A stretch of 39,765 bases of DNA from SIG622 sp045604705. GTDB taxonomy: Bacteria > Bacillota > Clostridia > Oscillospirales > CAG-382. Positions within the stretch are counted from its first letter, which is position 1; each line of letters begins with the position of its first letter. The DNA is taken from assembly GCA_045604705.1 (NCBI GenBank), contig JAZUOO010000009.1:1-39765 (forward strand), written 5' to 3'. This document shows, in pieces, positions 23,937-32,285 of the stretch. The notes under the pieces were generated by a model, which saw only the letters and a program-made list of their open reading frames with translations, had not been told where the DNA came from and made no database searches. The translations under genes were made by a program, and so were the position numbers.

Positions 23937-24398
23937 GTGAATAAAAAGCTTAATCCTCTTACGGAAAATCATCTGTTTACAAAAGCATTTACAAAGGGCG
24001 TAAACGAAGCATCAAAGCTCTGCGCCGTATATATATTGAAAAACATAAAAAGGAACCCTGACGGAACTCTGCCCAAAACAAAAATCGGTATTGCAATCAA
24101 CGCAAAGCTCGGTGGTGCCGTAAAGAGAAACAGAGTCAAAAGAATTATAAGAGCAGGTGCTATGCCTCTTTATGAAAAATTGTCGGACGGGCTTATAGTT
24201 ATCATCTCTGCAAGAGGTGCTGCATTTTCAAAAAGTGCAAAGTCCACGTCGATGAATGTTTGTATTGACTCGTGTTTTTCAAAGCTTGGTGCATATAAAG
24301 GTCAGGAACTGAAAGGCAGAAATAACTCTTCTGTTAAAACCTTTACAAATGGCGATAAGGGCAACAATCGAAAAAAAGCCGTAAATAAAAAGAAATGA
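23937..24398 (+). CDS. rnpA: Ribonuclease P protein component
   Basis: A 153-residue basic protein that assists the RNase P RNA in 5' tRNA maturation. The family's RNR signature appears as AVKRNRVKRIIR (Arg64-Asn65-Arg66), following the 'KIGIAINAKLGGAVKRN' strand. The start is a GTG at 23937 behind a very strong GGAGGGAGG site; the frame is open further upstream but that part reads over the rpmH gap. The C-terminal 35 residues are a Lys/Asn-rich extension beyond the normal family length of about 115. Its stop overlaps the yidD ATG by four bases (ATGA), implying coupled translation. Confidence 0.95.
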   Translation: MNKKLNPLTENHLFTKAFTKGVNEASKLCAVYILKNIKRNPDGTLPKTKIGIAINAKLGGAVKRNRVKRIIRAGAMPLYEKLSDGLIVIISARGAAFSKSAKSTSMNVCIDSCFSKLGAYKGQELKGRNNSSVKTFTNGDKGNNRKKAVNKKK

Positions 24399-24637
24399 AG
24401 TATTTGTGTATATTGCTTATAACCTTTTACAGAAAATTTATTTCTCCGCTGAAGCGGAGACCGACCTGCAGATTTGTTCCGACCTGCTCGGAATATGCAA
24501 TTGAATCATACCGTGTACACGGATTTTTCAAGGGAACCTGCCTTACGGTATGGCGTATTCTCAGATGTAACCCCTTTTGCAAGGGCGGCTTTGATCCTGT
24601 CCCTGAAAAGAAAACAAAGAGTACAAAGCCCAATTAA
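24395..24637 (+). CDS. yidD: Membrane protein insertion efficiency factor YidD
   Basis: An 80-residue protein with the YidD pattern: an amphipathic N-terminal helix ('LLITFYRKFISPL'), then 'CRFVPTCSEYAIESY', 'HGFFKGTCLTVWRILRCNPF' and 'GGFDPVP'. Six cysteines occupy usual positions. It helps YidC/Sec insert membrane proteins at the inner face of the membrane. It overlaps rnpA by four bases and lies 66 bases before yidC. Confidence 0.96.
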   Translation: MKYLCILLITFYRKFISPLKRRPTCRFVPTCSEYAIESYRVHGFFKGTCLTVWRILRCNPFCKGGFDPVPEKKTKSTKPN

Positions 24638-24703
24638 CCTTGTAAATCACCGGGTTTCCCCCCCGGGATGGATAAATATTTTAAGAAAAGGAAGGTAAAA
24701 ACT

Positions 24704-25843
24704 ATGTGGGATTTCCTCGGCGGTATTATAGCGTATCCCTTCAGATGGATTGACACAATCTCTCCGAACTACGTTGTAACACTTATCCTGTTTGCAGTCT
24801 TTATGAAAATCGTGCTGTTTCCCTTCGGTATAAAGCAGCAGAAGAACTCCATAAAGCAAGCAAATCTCAGACCTTACGAAACCATCATCAGAAAAAAGTA
24901 TGCCGGCAGAAACGACAAAATTTCCCAGCAGAAAATGAATCAGGAGATTATGGAGCTCTATCAGAGAGAGAACTTCAATCCCGCGGGCGGCTGTCTGCCC
25001 ATGCTTATTCAGCTCCCGATTCTCCTTGCACTTTATCAGGTTATCACAAAGCCTTTGACATTCCTGCTTGAGATGAAGTCAGAAACAATAAAAGCTGTTG
25101 CAGATATATGTGCGAAAGCAAAGCTTTCCATGAACTACGAGATTTTTCAGATTAACGACCTTTTGAAGGTTCATAACGGAGAGATTGAAAAGCTTAGTGA
25201 AGAAGCAACTGTAGGCATTGATGCAATTGAAACTCTACTTGCAGACCCGGTAAAGGTTGGCGAGATAACAAAGCCTCTTGCTGAGCATTTCGAAGACCTC
25301 AGAGAAAGTTTTACCGTATTTGGTATAAACCTTATGGACAAACCCGAAATGGGCAATTTCAGTATCCTTTGGATTGTTCCGATCATGGTTTTCGTTTTTT
25401 CATTCCTATCAATGAAGCTCACAAGAAGGTTCACATATCAGCCTGCACAGACAGACAATGCTGCAGCAGCATCCTTTAAGCTTATGGACATCACAATGCC
25501 CCTTATGTCTGCATGGATCAGCTTTATTACTCCCGCAGGTATCGGTATTTACTGGGTAATCCAGAACGTGCTCGGTGTTGTTCAGCAGTTTATTCTCTAT
25601 AAGTTGTATCCCGTTCCCGTGATGACGGAAGAGGATCTTAAGCTGGCAGAAAAGGAGCTTCGCGGCAAAGTAAAGCAGCAGAGACTTTCTCACGCCGAAA
25701 AAGCTGAACCCGTAAGCAGAGCACCCGGTCAGAAACCGAAAAAGCATCAGACATCTCTTATCAGCAAGCCCAGAGTAAGTGCTCACGGTAAAAAGAGAAT
25801 CAAGGATCACGGAGAACCTCCGAGAGCAATAAGACGTCCTTGA
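24704..25843 (+). CDS. yidC: Membrane protein insertase YidC (Oxa1 family)
   Basis: A 379-residue insertase. The start at 24704 (MWDFLGG) is chosen because AGGAAGG lies eight bases upstream. Hydrophobic segments lie at about 18-40, 95-115, 215-240 and 275-305. The Oxa1 blocks 'NFNPAGGCLPMLIQLPILLALYQ' and 'MPLMSAWISFITPAGIGIYWVIQN' are clear. There is no lipoprotein Cys. The hydrophilic-groove position usually held by Arg has Lys (AVFMKIVLFPF). The extracytoplasmic loop (about 125-210) is long, and the C-terminus is a basic ribosome-binding tail ending RAIRRP. Confidence 0.93.
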   Translation: MWDFLGGIIAYPFRWIDTISPNYVVTLILFAVFMKIVLFPFGIKQQKNSIKQANLRPYETIIRKKYAGRNDKISQQKMNQEIMELYQRENFNPAGGCLPMLIQLPILLALYQVITKPLTFLLEMKSETIKAVADICAKAKLSMNYEIFQINDLLKVHNGEIEKLSEEATVGIDAIETLLADPVKVGEITKPLAEHFEDLRESFTVFGINLMDKPEMGNFSILWIVPIMVFVFSFLSMKLTRRFTYQPAQTDNAAAASFKLMDITMPLMSAWISFITPAGIGIYWVIQNVLGVVQQFILYKLYPVPVMTEEDLKLAEKELRGKVKQQRLSHAEKAEPVSRAPGQKPKKHQTSLISKPRVSAHGKKRIKDHGEPPRAIRRP

Positions 25844-25881
25844 TGCAGCAAGTTGAATTTATTCGGAAAGGATAAGACATT

Positions 25882-26805
25882 ATGACAGAAATTACAATCA
25901 GTGCAAAAAATGTTGACGCAGCGATTGCTCTGGGTGCGGAAGAGCTCGGCAAAAACGTTGATGAAGTAAAATATGAAGTTATTGAAGAAGGCAAAAAAGG
26001 TATTTTCGGTCTTGGAGCCTCCGATGCAAAAGTAAGAGTGTACGTTGAAGAAACGAAAAAAAACGAAGACGCTGCAAAAGAAACTACGGTTGAAGCAGAA
26101 ACCGAAGCAGAAGACGATGGTGAATTCACTGTTATGGAGGGCGAAAAATTCACCTCCAGAGACGGCGATGATTCTACTCCCGAGGGTGCTGCTCTAAAGC
26201 TTCTCAATACCATCATTTCCGATATAGGAATTGACGCTAAGGCCGAGATCACAGGTTGGGACAAGGTTATACCCGAGGGTAAGTCCATCCCCGAAAAAAA
26301 CATTTATGTCGAGATCAACGGTGACGGACTTGGTGCTCTTATCGGACGCCACGGTGATGTTCTTGATTCACTTCAGTATCTTGCAAACATTGCTGCCGGC
26401 AGAAAAATCAAGAGTGGTGAGGACAAGAAGGAATACATCAAAATATGTCTTGACATCGAAAACTACAGAGCAAAGAGAGAGGATACGCTCAAGGTTCTTG
26501 CACGCAGGATGGCTGACAAGGCTCTTCGTTACCACAGAAACGTAACTCTTGAACCCATGCTCGCATATGAAAGAAAGATCATACACGCAGAGCTTCAGAA
26601 CTACCGAGGTGTATTCACATACTCCGTAGGCTCCGACAATGACAGAAAGGTTGTCATTGCACTGGGTACTCCCGAAAATCCCATAAAGCCCTCCCATGAC
26701 AGACGCAGTTCTTACGAAAACAGAAAACACAAGGATTCCGATTCATACAGTGACAATTATTCCGACAACAATAACGGTGAAGAGGTCACGGAAAACAAAG
26801 AATAA
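25882..26805 (+). CDS. jag: RNA-binding protein KhpB (Jag/SpoIIIJ-associated)
   Basis: A 307-residue cytoplasmic RNA-binding protein. The N-terminal Jag domain has 'EEGKKGIFGLGASDAKV' (about 34-50). A Glu-rich linker (about 55-90) follows, then a KH-II domain containing 'GALIGRHGDVLDSLQYL', and an R3H domain with 'LEPMLAYERKIIHAELQ'. The C-terminus is hydrophilic and Ser/Asp-rich. KhpB acts with KhpA in post-transcriptional control of cell division and envelope genes. It follows yidC in the conserved block and is closed by a strong terminator; mnmE and mnmG, often next, are not here. Confidence 0.94.
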   Translation: MTEITISAKNVDAAIALGAEELGKNVDEVKYEVIEEGKKGIFGLGASDAKVRVYVEETKKNEDAAKETTVEAETEAEDDGEFTVMEGEKFTSRDGDDSTPEGAALKLLNTIISDIGIDAKAEITGWDKVIPEGKSIPEKNIYVEINGDGLGALIGRHGDVLDSLQYLANIAAGRKIKSGEDKKEYIKICLDIENYRAKREDTLKVLARRMADKALRYHRNVTLEPMLAYERKIIHAELQNYRGVFTYSVGSDNDRKVVIALGTPENPIKPSHDRRSSYENRKHKDSDSYSDNYSDNNNGEEVTENKE

Positions 26806-26813
26806 GAATTCAG

Positions 26814-26845
26814 GCAGCCGGAAATAAGTCTCCGGCTGCTTTTTC
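26814..26845 (+). terminator. Terminator of the rpmH-jag block
   Basis: GCAGCCGGA (26814-26822) pairs perfectly with TCCGGCTGC (26831-26839) over an eight-base loop, followed by TTTTT. Confidence 0.92.
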
Positions 26846-26991
26846 TGTTATATAAACAAGTAAATTTATAATTTGTTTTCAACAAAAGTGAAGGGTATGT
26901 TGCAACAATGCTTTATATTTCATCTCAATATACCAAAACTACAAGGTATAACTCCTGCTGCATCTGGAGAATTCGTCATCAAATATATAAA

Positions 26992-27016
26992 CGGCAACAG
27001 CAAAAAGCCATCGCCG
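26992..27016 (-). terminator. Hairpin behind the DUF11 gene
   Basis: On the minus strand CGGCGATGGC and GCTGTTGCCG form a 10-bp stem with several G-U pairs around TTTTT, 25 bases after the stop codon. The tail is only GTTTATATATTT, so termination is plausible but not certain. Confidence 0.4.
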
Positions 27017-27040
27017 CTTTTACAGTTATAAGCTTTTCAT

Positions 27041-27895
27041 TCAGATCGTTCCGACTACCGTGATAACCGTTGTTCCGGGAGTTACCGTCCATTCGCCTGT
27101 TGTCGGGTTTTGAACGAACTGTGCAGCAGGTACCGTCACCACACCCTCAACAGTTGAGAAAAGTCCTGTTTCGGGGTCATAGGTGTATTCCGTTCCCTCG
27201 GTCGCAGTATCACCGTTGATGGTTACAACAATATTTTCAAGAATGGGATCAAAGGTGTCTGTCACCACAAGATTATCTGTTGCCACCGCTTCACGATTTC
27301 CGATATTCTGGATGGTAAAGGTGTAGGTTATACGGCTGTTTTCCGTTACCGTTGTGGGATTAATGCCTTTGGAAATGGTAAGAACAGGTTCTGTTGCAGC
27401 TGTTACCGTAGCTGTTGCAGTAATTGGTGTCATAACACCGGGACCGGTTATCGTTGCCGTGTTGACAATGGTCGAATCCTCAGAGAGAGGTGCTGTTTCA
27501 TTTGCAGTTGCGGAATAAATTATGATTGTGTTTCCGTTTGCGGGAACATCAATACCCGTAATGGTAAGCGGGTTTTCCGATGCAACCGTGGGAGCTGTCT
27601 GAAGAACGCCGTTCTGATAATAGTTTACCGTTCCGTCAACATAGGTCAAAGGCACGGCAGTCCCCGTGCCTACGCTATATTCACCGAGGTTATCCGTGAC
27701 GGTAAGCCCGGAAAAGGGAGTGTTCCCCGAATTTATAATACTTATGACATAGGTCACGGTATCACCTGTACTGTAAGTCGGATTCACAGCGGTCTTTGTT
27801 GTGGAAAGAACCTCAAGAATCTCACCTGTTACAATATTTGAATTGGTGTTTCCACCGTTATAGCTGAGGTTTGCCTGGTTATAAAATACTGCCAT
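27041..27895 (-). CDS. DUF11 (conserved repeat domain) protein
   Basis: A 284-residue Thr/Val/Asn-rich, all-beta protein with two DUF11-type Ig-like units: one with 'TKTAVNPTYSTGDTVTYVISIINSGN' features (about 35-160) and a second from about 175 ('LTISKGINPTTVTENSRITYTFTIQN'). The start at 27895 (MAVFYNQANLSYNGG) has GGAG seven bases upstream and matches how such proteins usually begin; a GTG at 27985 would add 30 residues. From either start there is no evident signal peptide, LPXTG motif or membrane helix, although DUF11 proteins are normally considered surface proteins. A short open frame (27895-28005) ends on the start codon. Confidence 0.75.
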   Translation of the reverse strand: MAVFYNQANLSYNGGNTNSNIVTGEILEVLSTTKTAVNPTYSTGDTVTYVISIINSGNTPFSGLTVTDNLGEYSVGTGTAVPLTYVDGTVNYYQNGVLQTAPTVASENPLTITGIDVPANGNTIIIYSATANETAPLSEDSTIVNTATITGPGVMTPITATATVTAATEPVLTISKGINPTTVTENSRITYTFTIQNIGNREAVATDNLVVTDTFDPILENIVVTINGDTATEGTEYTYDPETGLFSTVEGVVTVPAAQFVQNPTTGEWTVTPGTTVITVVGTI

Positions 27896-28005
27896 TATGA
27901 TCTCCGTTCCGCCGCCAAATGACGGCACAAATAGCAATGTTTTGTTAGGAAGCACTGAGCCTCCGTTTTCAGTATATGCACACACGTCTTTTTCGTCTGC
28001 AACAT
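27895..28005 (-). CDS. Possible short leader ORF coupled to the DUF11 gene
   Basis: A 36-codon frame starts at the ATG (or the adjacent TTG) just behind AGGGGGTG and ends in TAA overlapping the DUF11 start as TAATG. The peptide is Cys/His-rich (HCYLCRHLAAERRS at its end). The strong ribosome site and the stop-start overlap suggest translational coupling. The SD spacing to the ATG is very short, and it may be only a shadow of an N-terminal extension of the DUF11 frame. Confidence 0.25.
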   Translation of the reverse strand: MLQTKKTCVHILKTEAQCFLTKHCYLCRHLAAERRS

Positions 28006-28401
28006 CACCCCCTAATATATTAAAATCAACCCTTGATTTTTAGACAAAAATATTATATTATATAGTTAATACAAAGCAATTTCATTTTTTTAGAAAGGAA
28101 CAAAAATACTTGAACTTTTAAAAAAATGTATGTGCCAAAAGAGAGTACTCACTCGGCGAAGAAAAGTTTAAAAATTGAGGATGCGGTTGTTATAAAAACT
28201 GTTCTCTGATATTTTCTCCTGGCTTGAAACATCGACATTTTTAATGTGGCGGACTTCGGTATACCGTGTTTTTTTACAAACCCGATTGCAGATTTTTGTT
28301 CAATACTCCAATTTTGAGTATTCACAACATGATTTGGGAACTTTTACTTTATTTTTACGGTCTAATATGATATAATAAAGAAAAATGAAAGGATGTATCC
28401 T
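28006..28401. other. Divergent intergenic region upstream of the serpin gene
   Basis: A 396-base AT-rich gap. A -10 hexamer TATAAT lies at 28371-28376 upstream of the serpin with only a weak -35. A TTGATT-N17-TATTAT pair near 28032-28060 could start a plus-strand transcript, and CGGTATACCG (28257-28266) followed by TG and a T run could end it. Between them is a 27-codon frame, MYVPKESTHSAKKSLKIEDA... (28126-28209), with no ribosome site, then an open stretch in another frame. It could encode a small RNA or a gene remnant; nothing is recognisable. Confidence 0.35.
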
Positions 28402-29691
28402 ATGAATAATTGGATATTTACTCTTATTGGACTGTTGATTGTTAGTTCAATGACATATACCAGCATTGATGTTGTTGAAACACCGGAACTTAAAGAGCCG
28501 GATTTTGTTGATGTAATAATTGTAGAAAGTGAGACTGAAAAATTGGAAGTGACAAACAAAGTTACCGGCACAAATTTCACCGATAAACTATACAGCGTTA
28601 TGCCGAAGGATAAGAATTATATGTACTCTCCCCTTTCGGTAAAGCTGGCTCTTGCCATGGCGGCAAACGGTGCCAAGGGGATAACAAAACAAGAAATACT
28701 TGATACGTTGGATATTACCAATCTTGATGCATTCAACCAAGATACCATTGCAATTATAAATAAGTATTCAGATAACAATGTAATACGCCTTGACATTGCA
28801 AATTCCATCTGGCTCAATACCGACACATCGCCCTATGACTTTTCGGAGGGTTACAAGAAAACCATACTGGATTTTTATAACGGCGAGGCAAGAGAAGTAA
28901 CACTCAAAACTGCCGTTCCCAAGGTTAACGGGTGGGTAAATGAAAAAACAAACGGCAAAATTCCCACCATAATAAATGAATCCTTCGATGCAGCACTTGT
29001 CAACGCTATTTACTTTAAGGGGAACTGGGAAAACGATTTCAACGAGAATTCCACCAAGAAGGACATCTTCACAGACAGGAACGGAAAAGAAACAGAGATT
29101 GATTTCATGTGTCAGACAAACAGATTTTTGTACGGCGAATCCGACGGTATCCGTGTTCTTGAACTGCCTTATAAGACAGTCATTAAAAACATGGACGAAA
29201 AAACCGGCAAGATAACAAATGAAAGACTTGAAGATGCAGATGTAAGTATGTTTATTCTCCTGTCCGACAATGAGATAACCGAGCCCGAAAAAATTGTTTC
29301 CGAGCTTTACTACAACGATAGACTTGAGAGCAAAAAAACAAATCTTTCTCTGCCAAAGTTTGAAATCGAATATGACCGTGAATTAACCGAAATACTTCAG
29401 ACTTTGGGTATAAAGACAGCCTTTTCAGGCAATGCGGATTTTGATTCCATGTTCGAAACCGAAAATTCAAAAATGGCGTTTTCTCAGGTAATTCACAAAA
29501 CATTTATTTCCGTCGATGAAAAGGGCACGGAAGCGGCAGCCGTAACTGCGATACTTATGAAAGCAACCTCCGCAAGACCTCAACCTGAGGAAATAATCGA
29601 ATTCAAAGCAGACAAGCCTTTTACCTTCCTTATCCGTGACAATGTAAGCGGAGAGACTCTGTTTATCGGAGAATACGCCTTTGTGCAGTAA
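28402..29691 (+). CDS. Secreted serpin (serine protease inhibitor)
   Basis: A 429-residue serpin. The start at 28402 is supported by AAAGGA eight bases upstream. The N-terminus has a hydrophobic segment (WIFTLIGLLIVSSM), a signal peptide or membrane anchor, then an acidic linker. The serpin core begins near residue 55 ('YMYSPLSVKLALAMAANGAKG') and contains 'VNGWVNEKTNGKIP' and 'LVNAIYFKGNWENDF'. The reactive-loop hinge EKGTEAAAVTA (about 373-383) has the small residues needed for strand insertion, so it should be inhibitory. Counting 17 residues from the hinge Glu puts P1-P1' at Thr-Ser. The loop after it (SARPQPEEIIEFKADKPF) is about six residues longer than in alpha-1-antitrypsin. Targets may be host or microbial proteases. 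Confidence 0.92.
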   Translation: MNNWIFTLIGLLIVSSMTYTSIDVVETPELKEPDFVDVIIVESETEKLEVTNKVTGTNFTDKLYSVMPKDKNYMYSPLSVKLALAMAANGAKGITKQEILDTLDITNLDAFNQDTIAIINKYSDNNVIRLDIANSIWLNTDTSPYDFSEGYKKTILDFYNGEAREVTLKTAVPKVNGWVNEKTNGKIPTIINESFDAALVNAIYFKGNWENDFNENSTKKDIFTDRNGKETEIDFMCQTNRFLYGESDGIRVLELPYKTVIKNMDEKTGKITNERLEDADVSMFILLSDNEITEPEKIVSELYYNDRLESKKTNLSLPKFEIEYDRELTEILQTLGIKTAFSGNADFDSMFETENSKMAFSQVIHKTFISVDEKGTEAAAVTAILMKATSARPQPEEIIEFKADKPFTFLIRDNVSGETLFIGEYAFVQ

Positions 29692-29698
29692 AAAACAA

Positions 29699-29735
29699 AT
29701 GCGGGTCGATCATAGCATCGGCTCGCACTTAATTT
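29699..29735. terminator. Hairpin between serpin and dehydratase genes
   Basis: TGCGGGTCGAT (29700-29710) pairs with ATCGGCTCGCA (29717-29727) with two G-U pairs on the plus strand. The minus strand has mismatches but a better T-rich tail (TTTGTTTTTTA). It probably serves the convergent serpin and dehydratase genes. Confidence 0.55.
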
Positions 29736-30813
29736 ATATTGTTGGATTGTAATCGGGAATAATCCGGGAAAGGAGCTGTTTCACAAGGCTTCCTTCGACC
29801 TCACAGCGTTTGTCATCTAAGACAGCTTCGATCAGGCTTCGTATTTTATCCGAATCGAAGCTTGTTGTGTTGCCGCCCTTTTCTATGTATATCATGTCAT
29901 GGGCAGTCTTGGAGTATTTTTCCTTGTCCGCCAGGAGATATTCTTCAAACAGCTTTTCGCCCGGTCTAAGTCCGGTTTCAATGATTTCTATGTCCTTTCC
30001 TAATTTCTTGCCGTAAAAGCGTATCATTTTTTTCGCTATGTCGTATATTTTTACCGGCTCGCCCATATTAAGGACAAACAGTTCTCCGCTTTTTGCCATT
30101 GCCCCGGCGCACAACAGCAGCTGTGCGGCATCGTCAAGGCTGATAAAGTATCTTGTCATTCGTTTGTCTGTGAGTGTTAACGTCTTACCTGTAAGAATCT
30201 GCTTTTCAAACAGCGGAACCACCGATGCGTGGGATGCAAAGACATTTCCGAACCTTACGGCACAGAACTTTGTCTTCTCGCTCTTCCTTGGAAGCACCAG
30301 CATTTCACATACACGTTTTGTCGCTCCCATGACTCCTGTGGGGCGAACCGCCTTATCGGTGGATATAAGAACAAACTTTTCCGCACCGTATTTTTGTGCA
30401 AGATCTGCCGCAATCACCGTTCCCATGCAATTATTTCTGAGAGCCTCTGCACAGTTTTCCTCCATAAGAGAAACGTGCTTATGAGCCGCCGCATGGAAAA
30501 CTATCTCGGGTCTGTATTTGGAAAATACGGCTTCAAGTCGCCCTTTATCACAGACGGAGCCGATTTCTACACGAAATTGAGTTCCCGTTTTCAGAAAGTC
30601 CATTTCCATACACAGCTCAAATGCGTTGTTTTCGTACATATCGAATATTATGATGGTTTTCGGTGAAAGCCCGGACAAATGTCTCACAAGCTCGCTTCCC
30701 ACGCTTCCGCCTCCGCCTGTTACAAGGACGGTTTTGCCTTTATAGTATTCTCTGTTTTCGGACGCAAATATTGGTTTTTTTGCGCGTATAAAAATATCAG
30801 AATATTGTATCAT
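29734..30813 (-). CDS. Short UDP-sugar 4,6-dehydratase (CapD/FlaA1-like SDR)
   Basis: A 359-residue extended SDR enzyme. The Rossmann motif is VTGGGGSVGS (31-40). The active-site block STDKAVRPTGVMGATKR has Met162-x3-Lys166 where ordinary SDRs have Tyr-x3-Lys, and Asp153-Lys154 before it; this is the signature of UDP-GlcNAc 4,6-dehydratases such as FlaA1/PseB. It lacks the N-terminal membrane helices of long CapD/WbpM proteins, so it is the soluble form. It would supply a 4-keto-6-deoxy sugar for surface glycans, but no other glycan genes are adjacent. It has its own promoter. Confidence 0.85.
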   Translation of the reverse strand: MIQYSDIFIRAKKPIFASENREYYKGKTVLVTGGGGSVGSELVRHLSGLSPKTIIIFDMYENNAFELCMEMDFLKTGTQFRVEIGSVCDKGRLEAVFSKYRPEIVFHAAAHKHVSLMEENCAEALRNNCMGTVIAADLAQKYGAEKFVLISTDKAVRPTGVMGATKRVCEMLVLPRKSEKTKFCAVRFGNVFASHASVVPLFEKQILTGKTLTLTDKRMTRYFISLDDAAQLLLCAGAMAKSGELFVLNMGEPVKIYDIAKKMIRFYGKKLGKDIEIIETGLRPGEKLFEEYLLADKEKYSKTAHDMIYIEKGGNTTSFDSDKIRSLIEAVLDDKRCEVEGSLVKQLLSRIIPDYNPTI

Positions 30814-30861
30814 TTAAACTTCCTATAAAATGTTGTAAAATAATAGTGTTTTATTAAAATT

Positions 30862-30890
30862 ATTATAGTATAACTATATTGTAAAGTCAA
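30862..30890 (-). promoter_or_regulatory. Promoter of the dehydratase gene
   Basis: Minus strand: TTGACT (30890-30885), 17-base spacer, TATAAT (30867-30862). The -35 hexamer includes the TGA stop of an upstream coding remnant. Confidence 0.75.
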
Positions 30891-31009
30891 GTTTTTACTT
30901 TTTTATCTTCGCCTTCGAATACGCGGATTACAGTTTCAGCGTTCTCTGCCTTGTAAGGTATAAGCTCGTACTTTATACCCTCACCCTTTATAATTTCAAG
31001 GTTTACGAT
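30887..31009 (-). pseudogene. C-terminal remnant of an unrecognised protein gene
   Basis: On the minus strand an open stretch of 40 codons ending in TGA reads like real protein, for example VNLEIIKGEGIKYELIPYK and ENAETVIRVFEGEDKKVKT. It begins directly after an in-frame TGA, has no start codon and no ribosome site, and the DNA upstream is AT-rich and non-coding. Amino-acid composition and codon use match the neighbouring genes. It therefore looks like the tail of a gene whose front has been deleted. No family was recognised. Confidence 0.5.
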
Positions 31010-31186
31010 TCAAGTATACAATAAAACTTTTCCATCTCAACTGATTTTACACTATTTTATAAAAGTATGAAATTTTAAACATTTTTTATCGGAATAATCA
31101 ATTAAGACAAAAAGTCCCGACCTTGTCGATGATTAAAGCTCTTTGCATTTCAAAGGGCGGTGTGTTGTCTTTATCTTATTTTCGGC

Positions 31187-31978
31187 TCAGGTATCATCCG
31201 ATGAGAACGGCATGGAATCCACCTCTTTAAAACCATCAACGTTGCCTCTTTGCATAGCTCCGAAAATACGATATTTAAGTCCCTTATATTCCTTACCGAA
31301 GTCACGCAGAATGTCTTTCATTCTTGACCTTTCCGAATCCTTATCCGCAGGACACGGACTTTCCGTAACGGGTAATTCAGCCTTGTTTGCAAAATAGCGT
31401 ATGTCCTTTTCGGGAGCATAAATCAGTGGACGTATAACTGTTATATCACGTCTGTCAAGATATGTAACCGGTGAGAAGCAGCCTATTCTTCCCTCGTTGA
31501 ACAGGTTCATCATAAATGTCTCAACCGCATCGTCAAAGTGATGTCCGAGTGCCAGCTTATCAAAGCCTCTTGATTTTGCAGCTTCATGAAGAGCGCCTCT
31601 TCTCATTCTGGCACACAGTGAACAGGGATTTTTTTCTTTTCTTACATTAAATATTATTTGTGCGATATGTGTTTCACCGATATACAGCGGCACGTCCAAT
31701 TCTTCGCATATGTTGCGGATTTTCTGCCTTTGTGCTTCGCAATACTCTTTATCGGCAAAGCCTGCCTCGTCAAAGCCCGGGTCGAGGTATATTGAAAGAA
31801 GCTCAAACTTTTTCGGGTAGAATCTTCTGAGTGCCGCAAGGGTACACAAAAGTGCAAGAGAATCCTTTCCGCCGGATACGCCGACTGCGATTTTGTCGTT
31901 TTCGTTTATCATTTGGTAGTCGTCAACTGCTCGGCGGACGTAGCTCAGCAGGCGTCTTGTGTGTTCGGTGTATGACAT
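31187..31978 (-). CDS. TtcA-like tRNA 2-thiocytidine biosynthesis protein
   Basis: A 263-residue PP-loop ATPase. The pyrophosphate-binding motif SGGKDS is at 35-40. Two cysteines of a C-x2-C pair (Cys119, Cys122 in NPCSLCARMRRG) and a third in 'ESPCPADKDSERS' match the [4Fe-4S]-ligand set of TtcA, which thiolates C32 of certain tRNAs. 'LALGHHFDDAVETFMMNL' is also a family block. It has a perfect consensus promoter and an AAGGAAT ribosome site. It is a single-gene unit diverging from rplM-rpsI. The specific modification is inferred from the family. Confidence 0.85.
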   Translation of the reverse strand: MSYTEHTRRLLSYVRRAVDDYQMINENDKIAVGVSGGKDSLALLCTLAALRRFYPKKFELLSIYLDPGFDEAGFADKEYCEAQRQKIRNICEELDVPLYIGETHIAQIIFNVRKEKNPCSLCARMRRGALHEAAKSRGFDKLALGHHFDDAVETFMMNLFNEGRIGCFSPVTYLDRRDITVIRPLIYAPEKDIRYFANKAELPVTESPCPADKDSERSRMKDILRDFGKEYKGLKYRIFGAMQRGNVDGFKEVDSMPFSSDDT

Positions 31979-32054
31979 GGTTTTATTCCTTTATGTATTA
32001 TTACAATTCAATTTTTCCTAATTTATCATTCTACGTGTATTTTTTCCAAACTTA

Positions 32055-32083
32055 ATTATACAACAAACACAAATCACTGTCAA
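32055..32083 (-). promoter_or_regulatory. Consensus promoter of the TtcA-like gene
   Basis: Minus strand: TTGACA (32083-32078), 17-base spacer, TATAAT (32060-32055). Confidence 0.85.
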
Positions 32084-32257
32084 CCCTTTTGTTGATTACG
32101 ATGAAAATTTCCGGGTTAATTCAAGCGTGCAAGGTACATTTGTACACTTAAAGCACAAAAAGATGCGTTTTTCAAGGGTTAAGACTTCAAAAAACGAAGA
32201 AAATTAAAGAAAACAAGACCTTTTGCAAGATTTTTTTGATTTTTTTCGAAAAAGTAC

Positions 32258-32285
32258 TTGACAAATCGAAAAAGTGTGGTATAAT
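32258..32285 (+). promoter_or_regulatory. Promoter of rplM-rpsI
   Basis: TTGACA (32258-32263), 16-base spacer, TATAAT (32280-32285), 45 bases upstream of the rplM start. The short leader leaves little room for a regulatory RNA. Confidence 0.88.

Larger units (their letters stand above)
30814..31186. other. Intergenic region holding a gene remnant
   Basis: A 373-base gap upstream of the dehydratase gene. It carries that gene's promoter and the 40-codon remnant described separately. The remaining part (31010-31186) is AT-rich with no recognisable gene; no clear terminator was found behind the TtcA-like gene. Confidence 0.5.

Noticed and set aside
26897..27055. Short plus-strand frames (44-52 codons) behind the jag terminator
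   Set aside because: They have poor SD spacing, overlap each other and extend into the DUF11 gene; nothing recognisable.
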